From contig NC_088880.1 of NCBI RefSeq assembly GCF_032884065.1, forward strand, positions 34,598,008 to 34,662,007: a stretch of 64,000 nt of DNA, in the 5' to 3' direction. The translations under genes and the position numbers were made by a program. This DNA is from Artemia franciscana (Eukaryota > Arthropoda > Branchiopoda > Anostraca > Artemiidae). The notes beneath the pieces are model-generated. The model did not search any database. It was not told the origin of the DNA and saw nothing but the letters and a program-made list of their open reading frames with translations. Every line of letters starts with the position of its first letter. Position 1 is the stretch's first letter. Shown here piece after piece: positions 11,591-43,000 of the stretch.

Positions 11591-12769
11591 AATAAATCTT
11601 ATCCATACCAGTTTCACGAAATATTGTCAAACACGAAATATTGTCAAACTGCATAATCATGGGGACGTTTAGCCACAACTGCTTAAGATCCATCTTATTT
11701 TTCACAAGAAGATTTCATAAGCCCAGGGAGGAGGGGCCTCGGGGCGAGGCTCCTGAAATTTTAAACTTTCCAAATTCCTTGGCACTTCTTATTCCGAATT
11801 TAAAAACTGTGTCCCCCCCCCAAAAAAAAAGAAAATATCCTGCATTCATACCTACATAGATGTATCAATTCATAAGAGAGCATGAGTTTGTTCACTTTTC
11901 CTTCCAGGTGACAAGTAAATGTTTCCTTTCAGAGCTTTGACTATTATTTCCCGGTTCCTTGAAGGATACAAGAATCTCACCTACAAAAGGAGGATGTTAA
12001 CCTGGCAGCGTGTAGTAAAGATTTGTTTGTTTAATCTAGTATCTATTCAGATATTAAAAATCCATGATAATTTCGTGTCGTTTTATTGGGATACTATTGT
12101 ATCAATGATAGTCAATCGGATCAAAAACATTTCGAAGGTTAAAATACTAAAACTAAAGATATAAACAATGAATTATACCCCCCCCCCCCTTTATTTTTTT
12201 TATTACAAAAAGAACGTTAATATGTAAAAAACAAGACCGGAGTAAACACTAAAACTTGTAAAAAAAGTAAACAAACTACAGTCCTCAAAGAAAGTGTCCG
12301 GGCAAGGTATGTGGAGGCAAAGGCAATAGCTGAGTAGTTTGCACTCAACATCTTTTTCAAACATAAGAAACAGCAAAGGAAACTAAAACGACAAAAGAAA
12401 GGGATGATCCCCTCCCCGTTCAGAAACTTTCGAGAAAGGTACGAGAGGGTACATAAAACGATATGTGAGTAGTTTGAAACTAAACAATCTTTTTTGACGT
12501 TTTCTTCACTCACTTGAAGTCCCTTTACCTAAACTTTCCTGAAGGTTAACAGACTTTCGCCTACATGAAGCAGACTAAATAAGTCTTATCAACTGCGCTG
12601 TTTATGAACCTAACATAGTAAATAATAGCAATTCCAGCCGTTTATTTAAAGTCTCAAAAATGGTTTCAAAAAATCCTCATTCGCTGCTTGTACCGTAATT
12701 ATAAAGTTGGATTAAAAACATTAATCACGCTAATATTCATTTCTCCTCTCGATCATAAATATCACGTAC
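11591..12769. other. Unannotated stretch
   Basis: Open frames at 11641-11859, 11919-12164 and 12217-12513 show no recognisable domain. A C run (about 12178-12190) lies between AT-rich segments. No terminal repeats seen. Confidence 0.4.
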
Positions 12770-12774
12770 GTTTC

Positions 12775-12935
12775 TCGTTTCGTTCAATTCTAAGGTAACC
12801 TTAGAATTGGTTACCTGATTTAACCTAAGTTACCTACTTTTCTCATTTCGTTTAATTTCAAGGCAATCTTAGGATTGGTTACCATGTTTTATATCAGTTA
12901 TCTACTTTTTGATTTCGTTCAATTCTAAGCCCACC
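12775..12935. repeat. Minisatellite, about 2.5 units of roughly 75 bp
   Basis: TTTCGTTCAATTCTAAGGTA, ACCTTAGAATTGGTTACC and CTACTTTT recur at about 12778, 12842 and 12912. Each unit contains the internal palindrome CTAAGGTAACCTTAG in more or less decayed form. The same motif reappears at 15075-15180. Confidence 0.75.
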
Positions 12936-13014
12936 CGCAAAATTGAGCACAGAGAAAGCACAAAATAGGTATCTCGAAACGTCGACCAGATATCAAAAAC
13001 AGTTTTAGGACAGT

Positions 13015-13410
13015 CACAGGTTGGTCTCCAATCACTTTCGACTTATAAAAAAAAGGACTAGAACTGTTAGTTTCTGGTCGAATGAGCATCCTCCGAAGTT
13101 TCTACAACCATGAAAGGGGGAGGGGTGAAAAGGAGCCCCATCTCCTCCTATATCGAATAAATTTTGTTCATCTTGGCGTTAATTTTATCTCCTTACCTAC
13201 ATAGCAACAGCGTATACCAGAAATATTCGCGGAAATAAAAAATAATCACAGATCAATTTCCATCTCCAGCCCCAAGCCCCTTCCTTAGAACTAATTCTGT
13301 ATTTATCTGAAGGCTCAATTTAAGTTAACATGTTTTGGCGTTAAAATACACACTTTGAGGCATCTGCCTTCTCCCAAGCTGCAAAACAATCGGAGAGCTC
13401 TACTGTAGAT
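13015..13410 (+). repeat. Interspersed repeat, copy 1
   Basis: Shares an ordered series of phrases with 24360-24690: TTGGTCT--AATC-CTTTC-ACTTA, AAAGGACT-AAAACT, TCGAATAAATTTTGTTC, ATAACAACATAGACCG-like, TATTTAT-TGAAGGCTCAA and ATGTTTTGGC. The family is unnamed here and no coding capacity is seen. Confidence 0.6.
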
Positions 13411-13649
13411 GAGCTCTCACTTAAGTAAAACAACAAGGAATCTATCTAATACAGTGAAATTTGTTTAGACCTTACAAATATTTCGGCTCTATTTCCTATG
13501 CAAACTACGTATATAAATGAAACCGAATTTACAATAAAATGGCACCATTAAAACTGAAAAAAAAATAAAACAGTCTCGAGGTTGTTGTTTTTATGATGGA
13601 AAGGTCATTATTTAAAGAGCATGGATGTTTTCTTTTTTTTCATAGGTTG

Positions 13650-14910
13650 ATCATATCGAGCAAAAGTTCCTGTGCGTTAGGAATGAATAAATTGGGCAAT
13701 TTACAAACTTTCCCCTAGAGCTCTGGGGATACAGCTTCCCTGGAGACATCGCTATTAAAGCTTGAAACCATTTTGATTAAAAAGGCTTTTTAAGATGTTT
13801 ATCAGGATAAGGGGAAGCCTCTAAAGGAAAGAGGGGAGGGATGGCTGCCTTCCTTTTCTTTCACTCCCCCTCAACACGATTTTTAAATTTCAACTTAATA
13901 TGCTTAGCCATTCCTTAGATACTGCTACTGTCCCTTTTTGACAGCTCTCCCGAACGTAGTGTTAAGATTTTGTTTGACATCACCCTCAACATTTTCTGAA
14001 GATTTTATCTTTCCCTTAGCCTTTTGTCATCCCTGGAAGCATAGTTGTTTTCCTTTTCCACTATTTTGAACAAGATGACTGTTCCAAAATTTGATCGGAC
14101 GTCTTTGGGGCAATTGTAGCTAAATAGCGCATGGCCGGACTCCCACAATTATCAACATTCCCAGAAAGTTTACACTCAATACCCTCAGTCGTTCTCGATA
14201 TATGGCAGATAAACCTTTCTAAAAAAAACTGGATGCACACAGTATATCTTTTGATTCAATTGAACATACTCCTCCAAGTTTCATCACCATTTTGAACACA
14301 CTCAACCCTTCCCTCACACATAGTTATTGACCTTTGGACTATTCTCATCGAGATGGCTATTCCAAAATTTTAGTCGGCTGTTTTTGGAGAAGGTAGCTAA
14401 AGAGTACATGGGAGGTGAACTAGCAGCCATTAAAGCACTTTAAAACATTCCCCTCAGCATGTCCTGAAAGTTTCACCTTAACACCCCTAGCCATCCTTAA
14501 GATCTGCAGATCCACCATTTTTATAAACCGGGTGGACATAGTCCCTTCCGATTTAGTTTAGAACACCCCCAAGAATTCTCCGAAGTTCACCCTAGTACTC
14601 TTGGCTTTTTTAGATGTACCAAGAATCAAAACTTTTCCCTTTTCCTGACGATACGTTTTACACGCAAACAATAGATAGATTGCATGATTTCCAATCCTTG
14701 AGGCATGGTTATTTACACTAGGACTGTTTTGATCAAAATGGCTATCTCTAACCTTCGATCAGATAAACTAAGATCGTTTGGAATGGTTGCCCTCGAATTA
14801 CTTTTGACTCTTAAGAAGGGCCCCAGAACTTTTAATTTGCAATCGAATGAGCCCCCTTCGAAGTTTACATGACCAACCCTTTCATATGAAGTGCCCCTGA
14901 CAAAAAAAAA
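13650..14910. repeat. Diverged repeats related to the composite family
   Basis: Two units about 280 bp apart start with CATAGTT at about 14040 and 14320 and run through TTCCAAAATTT, a T-G rich phrase and GTAGCTAAA. Phrases such as CAGAACTTTTAATTTGC and GAATGAGCCCCCTTCGAAGT near 14825-14870 resemble the body unit of the composite repeat. Divergence is high, so limits are approximate. Confidence 0.5.
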
Positions 14911-15074
14911 ATTACATTGAATCCTTATTGCTGTGGTAACACAATATCATTGTCCCTGACTTAAACGGTTGAGCAGAGCTTTTTATTTCCCTTCTAATGA
15001 ACATCCGTAACTATCCAGGGGGAATTTTCAGTGGTGAAAAACGTCTAGCCCCCCCCCCCCATTGTGCCTATATT

Positions 15075-15180
15075 TTACCTCTGCTATCTACTTTTATCAT
15101 TTCGTTCAACTCTAAGGTAACCTTATAACTGATTACCTCATTTTGTTCAATTCTAAGATTATCTGTAATTGGTTACGGCT
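15075..15180. repeat. Minisatellite, second locus
   Basis: Contains CATTTCGTTCAACTCTAAGG, TAACCTTATAACTGATTACC and a second partial unit, clearly the same motif as at 12775-12935. Confidence 0.65.
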
Positions 15181-15287
15181 GAAAATAGTTTTCAAAAATC
15201 CAGATACTGGCCTGTTGGTTTTGAATTTATAGATCATAAAAATAAATTTCTAAGCTAACAGTACGACAAATTTGGATATTCTAAGAC

Positions 15288-15293
15288 TTTATT
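15288..15293 (-). terminator. Polyadenylation signal of the cyclophilin gene
   Basis: AATAAA on the minus strand about 200 bases past the stop codon at 15492. It is the first canonical hexamer noticed downstream of the stop. The actual cleavage site cannot be read from sequence. Confidence 0.55.
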
Positions 15294-15491
15294 GAATGTT
15301 GCCTCGGCGTTACAAAACTGATTTAAAAAAGAAGGGACAAAATAATCACAGAGCACAAATAGAATAGAGTTCCATATTCATTTAGAATAAAAACGGAACT
15401 TTTCAACGCGGTAATGCCAGAGATAAAAGAAGACAACAAAGGTACTTAAATTAAGCAACGCCGGCTAGCGGAATGGTGAATTAGGACATAG

Positions 15492-33817
<18,326 letters not shown>

Positions 33818-33945
33818 ATTTAAAATGTAAACGAAAATCAGGTAATTAATTAAAGTAGTCAGAAGAAAAAAATTTAACTGGTTTTCAGGAAGCTTAAAAT
33901 CCAACTGAGAAAACTTTTGTAGAGGAAACAGTTGAAAGCTGAAAG
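33818..33945. promoter_or_regulatory. Probable bidirectional promoter, cyclophilin/PBLD
   Basis: The two start codons face away from each other with 128 bp between them, so both 5' UTRs and both core promoters must fit here or overlap the opposite gene. The interval is AT-rich. No convincing TATA box was chosen. Transcription start sites cannot be read from sequence. Confidence 0.6.
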
Positions 33946-34032
33946 ATGCCAAATAAATTATTTGTCATAGACGCCTTTACTAAAAATAGATATTCTGGAA
34001 ACCCAGCAGCTGTTTGTTTGTTAGAAAATAAG
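33946..34032 (+). CDS. PBLD-like exon 1
   Basis: Residues 1-29, [20 protein letters not shown] then AAVCLLENK, ending in AAG before the donor GTAAAT. Intron 1 (5.6 kb) holds two Penelope-like insertions and the 39 kb tandem array. Confidence 0.93.
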
Positions 34033-37000
34033 GTAAATAATAAAATTTTATTAATTTGAAAAGTGTGGACTCACCAGGATGAAAGGGAAATTAATCTACA
34101 ATGGCGGTTTCCGATTTAAGCTTTTTGATTCACCTAGGAAAAATCTACATAGATGGCGCTGATTAATTATAGGTAGCGCTGTTGTGCCTTGTGCAATTTT
34201 TTCTCAAACTACATTTAAAATATCAAACAATACAAAGATATGTTTTATGTTTTTGTAACTTCTCATGGGTTTTAAAATAATTTTGACCTACCAGTGAAGA
34301 AGATACCATAGATTTTTTGATAGATTTTAAAGTTAAAGGTGAAAAAAATATCTCTCGCCCTTATGGCCATAACTCCGGTTTTTCAGCTAACCCTAGGTAC
34401 GAAATGTGCCTCTTACAGATAGCCTCACCTACATTTTTCAATGTTGCAAGTGGTTTAAAAAATTTGAATCATTCTTTACACAATTCTGAAAAATAATGAG
34501 AATAATTCTTTTGGGCAGTCAGTTAATAAAATTCTATGTAAACCATTACTCGAAGTAAAAATGAAAGGTATGCAACGAACGATTGTGCTGATCATGAATA
34601 GGATTTATAACATTACTCTACCTGGTTGTGCTGAACTGGAAGAAGTAAGTTTGAAATTCTGAAATGCTATGATAAAACAGCCCACCATGACGTTGGTTTC
34701 CTTAATAGTGCCCTTGTGGCAATGAGACATTCGGAAAATATTTCACCTCATTGGTATGCAAGGCTAATTTCAGCACTTTAGTCATCGTCTATTCTGAAAT
34801 AAAAGACAATTCATGAAAAAAAAAAAATATACTTCATTAAATACAGAAAAGTTTAGATTTTTGGATTTTCAGAATCACTTTCATTTTAACCGCGTCTCAG
34901 GCCCAACGACAAATTCTTAGAAATAGCCATAAGATATATACAGGAGTTGGCCGGTTTTATTGGCTTTTGTCTCTTGTTAACAGTTTATTTATTTCTCATT
35001 TTATTTAATTTATCTACATTTAATTTATGTTATTAGTTTGTATTTAATTTATATATTTTTTAATTTATATATTCAATTTATTTATATTTAGTTTATCTCT
35101 CACTAACAGTTGGTTCATAGTGCAAATGAAAAGAACTATTGACTGTAGCCTATGACAGACATTTTCTGAATACAACAACAAAAGAAGAATAATGAGGACT
35201 TTTTTCCCCCAAGACAGTGAACCAACAAAACCTATTTGAATATTTCGGCCCTATATCTAAGGGCCGTCTTCAGCAAAGGAAAAAATAAAAAACAATAAAA
35301 CACTTACAATAAAAGTTCTCAGTTAAAAATCCATTTTTTATTTTAAAATAGCCTTGGCATCATTACTTCTTAACGAAAAGTTCAGCCAAGACTCAAATAT
35401 TCAAATAGGTTTTGTTGGTTCACTGTCTTGGGGGAAAAAAGTCCTCATTATTCTCTCTTTTGTTGTTGTATTATGGAAAGGCAGTGTGGTCTTCGTCATT
35501 ATTTACATTTTCTGAATGTAATTAAATTCTTACTCAAGTAGGAATTTTGTCATAACAGTATTTAGTCATGTAGAAGACATAAACTGTAATATTACCAGAC
35601 TAATCTCAACATGCAGTATTCTTGTATTGCTAGAGAAACATCTCATAACTTCTTCCCAACTCATTTGGAGAGATTATGATTAAATTATTTGATCATATCA
35701 GAATCATGATTTTATGTAGCGTACCATCCTTCATCCGTGAAAAGTGTCTGAACCGCATTAACCTCGTGGGATAGAACCACTCTTCTATATGAGGCTCTTT
35801 GTCTGAAACACTGTCGAGAACAGTGAAAGACAGTTATCATATCAAACAAATACAAAGTAGAAACAATAGGGAAAATCTTTTCAAGACAGTGGAAATCAGT
35901 TCTGTGAATATTTCGGCCCTATGTCCAAGGGCCGTCTTCAGCACAATACGAGAATCCGGGCTACTGGCAAATATTTATGTCGAGAACCTTGAAATTTGGG
36001 CATTAAATTCTTACTTTTTAAAACACTTCTATTTGGGTCATTATATGGATGACGTAATTTCACTTTGTAATTATGGGGAAGCTGAACTTCGGGGCTTCTT
36101 AGATCATCTTAACACTCATGATCAAAATTTGCAGTTCACCATAGAAGTTGAAATTGAAAATAAACTACAGTTTTTAGATGTGTTAATTATTCGTACTGCT
36201 GATCAACTGGATTTTACTATCTATCGAAAGCCAACACAAAACAATAGATATCTTCACTTTAATGCAAATCACCCCCCCACAAGTTAAAAGAGCAGTAGTA
36301 ACTTCCCTCATTGATCATGCCCTGAATATTTGCTCCGATTCGTATATAAATGCAGAAATAAACTTTATCAGAGATATTCTCTTTGGTAATGGATACCCCA
36401 TTCCTTTTGTCAATAAAGATAATTAACCGTCGAATAAAAAGACATTCTTTTAAAATCGAAGACGATATTTCACAATGTGAGGCTACTGATAAGCCCTCAA
36501 ATATTGTCTATCTTCCGTATATCCCGAAAATCACAACAAAATTAAAAAATATTTGCACAAAAAAATAATCTGTACGTAGTTTTTACTAATAATTTTAAAA
36601 TAATTAATTTCTTAAATTCCGGTAAAGATAAGACCCCAGTTACTCGCCAAAGAGGGGTCTATCAAATACCCTGTGATTGTGGAAATTACTATGTCGGCAG
36701 GACCCGTCAGAATCTAGAAAAACGGTTAGAACAGCATAAAAAAGACATAGACAAGGCATTAATTTCAAATAATTCCAACAACTCCTTTGATTCTGCTTTA
36801 GGTTGGCATATATTTAATAATCCGTCCCACACGATACTTTTTGAAAAATCTTCACTCATCAGTAATGATTTGGGGATAAAACAGGTGGTTCGAGAATCAA
36901 TCGAAATTAATCTCAAAATAAATAATAATATTTCTTTGAACAGGGACTTAGGGGAATACTCACTAAATTCTTTATACTCAAATTTAATTAAAAATGATCT

Positions 37001-40000
37001 AACAAAATATTTTACTAAACCGATTTTTAATAGTATTGAACCAGCTACGAAAAGGCCTTTGAGACAGGCTGCTAAAAAAGCAAGGTTGGCTGTGAGAAAT
37101 TGAATTTAATCACTTTGTTCTCTTTAGGTTGAATGAACTTATATTCTCACTTCATTCTTTTTGTCAGTCCTGGTTGAACTTTGTTGAAGTAAGGATGCTA
37201 GGGCTGTTCTTAAAAAAGTTTAAAAAGCACATTATTTAGTTTTAATTCTCACAATTTAATGCAAGTTTATTTGTATATACATATTTTCTCTCTTGTTCTC
37301 GTATTGTGTTGAAGACGGCCCTTGGACATAGGGCCGAAATATTCACAAAACTGATTTCCACTGTCTTGAAAAGATTTTTCCTATTGTTTCTACTTTGTAT
37401 TTGTTTGTTATGGAAAGGCAGTGTGGCCTTCGTCGCTATTTACAGTTATCATATTTGCCTCAATCGATGAAAGTGAACAAAACACTTATTGAACTTTTGG
37501 ATGATGAGTTATGTTATCCTTGTATTTTGCCGTATTCTTTTTGTTTTGAATCTTTCGTAGACTTGGGCTAATAGACACATATGAGGGCTATAAGGGTAAT
37601 TTCGATGATAAATTCTTTATAAGGGCTAATTTCAAGTTAGAGCCCTCTTTTCCCACTACGGAAACCTTTGGTATATCCAAATATTCAAGTGATGGTTTCG
37701 TTACTTGTCGGCTCTTGGAAGTTCAAAAAGGGGTAAACCGTCTTTTGATAATCCCTTTCAGTATCTTCTTTATCCTTTTCATATTTACATGTTTCTTTCC
37801 ATGGTTTCAAAATTAGTCGTTTATTGTCAATTCCACTTTACAATTTCAAATTTTTAGTTGTTTCACTTGTTTTACATTTTGTTTTTCTATAAAGCTGTGC
37901 TAGTTTTGAGATTTAAAACTCACGAATAGTTGGAATCATTTAAGGTTAAAACTAATTACGATTCGAATTCAAATCTGAAAATATTTTCTATATTCGAATA
38001 TTCTTCCTTTGTTCCGTAGTGTATTAAATTCTTGATATATGTTTATTTTGGTTTTCTTTATACATTCTCTTGAGTCGTTTTACTAGGCCTATTAAGTTGT
38101 TCTTTCCATAAATCTTTGCTTTGTTTGATTTTTTGGAATTTTTTGCAACTTTATTCACTATTCTTTTATTCTCGTCGATATTGAATGAAATAAATACGCG
38201 AAAAAACAAACAAAATGTCGTTCTTTAATTCTACTTATATGGGGAGCGGAAGGCGAGATTAATAAATAATTTTCATGTAATAGACAATTTGTCCAAATTA
38301 TCAGTGCATTAAAGAAGAACTAATTTGATCCTCAGCAATGCGAATTTTCTTAGATTTTCTATTAGAAATATCCAGCGTAATGAATTCAATCTATCAGGTT
38401 GAATAGGTTTGTTGTATCCCCAGTTTTAGTATTTTCAATTTCATTTCCAAAGAAAGGAACCTTTAAAATATGCCGCAAGAGACACAAATTTTTTATTTTT
38501 CCCAAGTTGTATGCCAAGATGAACTTTTACAAATAAACTGGCTTTCACTAGTAAATAATGCTAAATTTAAATTTCTTTAAAAAGATAGAGTAATAATTAT
38601 TGAAATTTACCAAAAGTATGGAAAACCGCAAACTACAAAGAAATACTGAGAAACAGAATAAAATGTGTCATAAGTTTAAACATTTTAGTATTTAACACAG
38701 GAATCTGTGTTGCGCACAATCTGTATAACTAAGGAATTTTCAGAGGAATTTGCAAAAATTTCTTCACAGATTAAAATAAACAATTATAAAAATGAATTCA
38801 GTGAAAAATAAGAAAGTTTATAGGGTCAATAAGGGAAACAAGTAATTTAAAGTTGGCTATATATTAATACTAGAGCCAAAAGTCGGTGTAAAATGCACGT
38901 TATATCTTGCTGGTTTATTGTAAGTTGTAGCGATAATTGTTAATTTATGGCCCTTTCCCATTGGGTAGCGACTCCTGATTAGGCTGTAGTAAGGAGGGAA
39001 TAGGTTTTGCTCCTAGAAATTAATTAAGGCCTTCGCTACCCTTTCCCATTTTCTAGCGACTCCTGATTAGGCTGTAGTAAGGAGGGAATAGGTTTGGCTC
39101 CTAGAAATTAATTAAAGCTTTCGCTACCCTTTACCATTCGGTAGTGACTCCTGATTAGGCTGTAGTAAGGAGGAAATGGGTTTTGCTCCTAGAAATTAAT
39201 TTAAGTAGTAGTAGTAATTAATTAAAGCCTTCATTACCTTTTCAAAGTGGGTAGCGACTCTGATCAAACTGTAGTAAGGAGGGAATAAGTTTTGCTTCTA
39301 GAAATTAATTAAAGCCTTCGCTACCCTTTCACATTGAGTAGTGACTCCTGATTAGGCTGTAGTAAGGAGGGAATAGGTTTTACTCCTAGAAATTGATTAA
39401 AGCCTTCGTGACTCTTGATTAGGCTATAGTAAGGAGGGAATAAGTTTTGCTCCTAGAAATTAACTAAAGCTTTCGCTACCCTTTCCTATTGGGTAGGGAC
39501 TCCTGATTAGACTGTAGTAAGGAGGGAATTGGTATTGCTCCTAAAAATTAATTCATGTCTTCCGACAAAGCTAATGCAAAGGATCTCGCGTCTGTCTTGT
39601 AGACTGGGTAAATGCTCCTTAAATGTTTACATTTTAGCTTCTTTCTGACAATGAAATGCAGCAAGTTGCTAAGGAGATGAATTTGTCTGAGACTGCATTT
39701 GTGAAACCCTTGGATCATTCGCTTGTAAATAAAGCCACACTCTTTGGTCTAAGATGGTTCACTCCAACGAACGAAGTTCCATTGTGTGGACATGCAACTC
39801 TTGCTTCGTCTCACGCTCTTTTTGCAGAATGTGGTAAGTCATTATTCTTATAATCAACCAAAATGATATGCTTTCATAATTTATTTTTTCATAATAATTC
39901 TACCTTATAAATTGATACCAGGCATGAGTTGCTAATTTCATATATACGATTGTTAGTTATCTGTCATATTTACAAACGTAACTTGCAACCAATTGTTTGT

Positions 40001-43000
40001 TTTTTATATTTCATTTAGTTTGTCATTTTCGGGGTCTTTGCTTTACGTTTCTTTTTTTCATGCCAGCATTCTTGAACCTTTATATTTTATTAAATTAAAA
40101 TATTTATGATATTTAGAATCTTTGTTTATTTTATGGTATTCCATTCTTCTGCATTTTTGTTTCTATAGATGTAGATGGATTACGGAGTATTCTGTAAAAA
40201 TATTTTTCACTCTCTTCTTAATGACAGTATTCTGTCTTTTTATTAGTTTTTTCTTAGTTCAGGGTCTTTCAAAAAAATTTGAGGGGGTGGCCAGGGAACG
40301 CCAAATAAAACATGATTAATTTTCTTTGTATTTGAATTAAAATTAGAATAGTTACATCTAAATGGCTGACTCGAATCTCCAACCTCCTTCCTTCCAATTA
40401 AAAGTTTGAATAAGCACCTGGGAAAGATTTTAGAATCTCTTTAAGTGCCAAATCTAACTCTGTTTATTTTTAGTGGATTTTATCCTTTTCAGGTAATGAG
40501 AACAGTCTAATTGTGTTTGAGACTATGAGTGGAAAATTAATGGCCAAAAAAGATGGTGCCTCAATAATTCTCGACTTTCCATTGAATAAACCTGAGAAGA
40601 TTGATCCAAGTTTGGTAAAATATATCCTTGAAGTGATCCCTTTTGAGGTCAAAGATGTACTTTATTCCCCAACGACAAAGAAGCTTCTTATCAGAATCCT
40701 CGATAGCTATAAAAGGTAATATACTTTTTTTTAATATAAAGGGCTAATTGAGTTAGGCAATTAAATAGACATTATTTAAGTAGAGGAAAAGGGTCCTTTG
40801 GAGCTGCCACACCCAAAAATGTTCAAAATTTTGAAATTTTTTATATTTTTCGTAAAATTTCTTATTTATAATTTTTTATAACCCAAAATGTGGAAAAATT
40901 TAATCTTTGTGGAAACATACAATACATAATGATCAGAAAAAAATATATCAGACTGACTTATTTGTCATTTTCATAAATTAGGGACATGGAAAGAAAAAAA
41001 AACACTAATATAACTTGCTCAGCTAGAAAGTTAATCCAAACAGTTAAAAATTAGTGCCTGACATACCACTCATCAGCCATTTGTCTATATTTTATCCCTA
41101 AAATTTGTTTAGTGAACTTCCCTAACGTTCAACAGAGACAAAATGCTTGCTATTATTTAAAGCTTTAGCTACAAAAAGGTAAAGGTGCAGAACACAGGGA
41201 TGTAGTCTAGAATTTGTTTGGAGAATGGTCTAGCTTTAAAAAGGTCTTTTAAAAGCCATTTTGTAATGGAAAACTATCGATTTGTTTTGAATTTGGGTGG
41301 TGTTGAGTCAATTGAATCCTCCACCCTCACTTTGTGACTGCTGGTATAACTCGAAATGTTTTAATGGGCTTAGCTTTGTATTTAATAGCTTTGAAGCCAC
41401 CTGATCGACTAATAAAGTTGTAACCGTGAGGACCACCATTGTTACTGAGGGTAGCCTACCAGCTAAAGGTGTTGATAAGATTTTTTTTTGAATTTTGAAA
41501 GTTTTGACAAGATATTCTTAAGTAAAACAATTTTTTCTATTTTATAATGCAATAAAAGTTATTTTGCCCTCTTTGGAAAGATTGATGCTCTTGAATGGTG
41601 GGAAATTTAGGGAGAAGTGATTGTGATTGTAATACTATTTAGTAAATATTAAGATATATCCCTAACTTTGATACCAGATTGATAAACAATATTACTTTAG
41701 ATGTACCTGCAAACCGTTAGGACATTAACGTAACAGCAGTTAATAAGTTGGCCGTCTAAATAAATAAAAAGAAATGGCAAAAAATGGCCTACGAGGGTTG
41801 ATGCCCCCTACCTCATATGTTATGTATATTTTTTAAGCTAACTGGAATTAAATAGAATGTTTAAAACCCAGCCTTAGGGTATTTCTCCTCAAAAAAGGTC
41901 AATAATAATTAGTATAAAAACGAAAGCAAAAATATGAAGAATTTCTTTCATATAAACTTTTTCTATTTAAGAACTGACTTGGAAGGAATGGCAAACTTGA
42001 ATGGCGACAAACTTCTGCAATGTAAATCGGAGCTAACAGTTAAAGGAGTTATTGTGACGTTGAAAGGCGCAGAGGACTTTGACTTTTACTCCCGATACTT
42101 CGCACCTTGGGTTGGAATACCTGAAGACCCCGTCACTGGCTCCGCTCATACAGTACTTGGTCCATATTGGAGCGAAGAATGTGGCAAGACACTTTTGAAA
42201 GGTACTTATTTTAAAAAGTAGAACTTTAAGGGTTTGGAAAGTGTTTTTAGAATTATAGTTAGATATAATTAGACCCCTTCTCCACTGCTACTGTTAATAA
42301 AAAATCATTGCAGAACCAAGCCCCCTACAGGCAATACAGTTGTGCACACTCTTCCTCTCCTCCGATTTATTCAAAACTTCACACTCACACTTCAAAACTT
42401 CCATGAAGTTCCTATATTACAAACAACAACAGGTAAAACAATGGGAAATAAATCTAAGATATTTATTTTTTACCCTAAATGAATGTTTCGGGTCCATATC
42501 CAAGGGCGCACCCAGCAAAGCTCATATAAAATAAAATAAGATTAAACTGAAGTAATGATTCTGAGACTGTTTGAATGGTCACGCTTTTTATTGTAAGTCT
42601 TATTTTATTTTCATTCGAATCCTGCTGAGGACGACCCTTGGATACAGAGCCGAAATATTCACTTAAATTAAATAAAGGGAGGTCATATTATATCCAAGGT
42701 ATATTTGTTGGGTCTTTCAACTATGATGAACAAAATGGCTATCTCAATATTTTAAACGGACGGTTTTGGGAAAAAAGGGGTGGGGGAGGGGTCATAGTTG
42801 CCCTCCAATATTTTTGGTCTATTAAAAAGGCATTAGAATTTTTAATTTGTTCGAATGAGCCCTCTCGTAATATTGTAGGACCACTGGGTTGATATGATCA
42901 CCCTGGGGAAAAAAAAAACCAAATAAACCCGCATGAGTGGCCTTTCTTCGGCAAAGAATAAGAAATGTCACTCTTTTGCAGATAGAAGCTTGAAACCTCT

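Noticed and set aside
38945-39560. Regularly spaced repeats considered as a CRISPR-like array
   Set aside because: Units are 60-100 bp, diverged and without unique spacers, in an intron of a eukaryotic gene.
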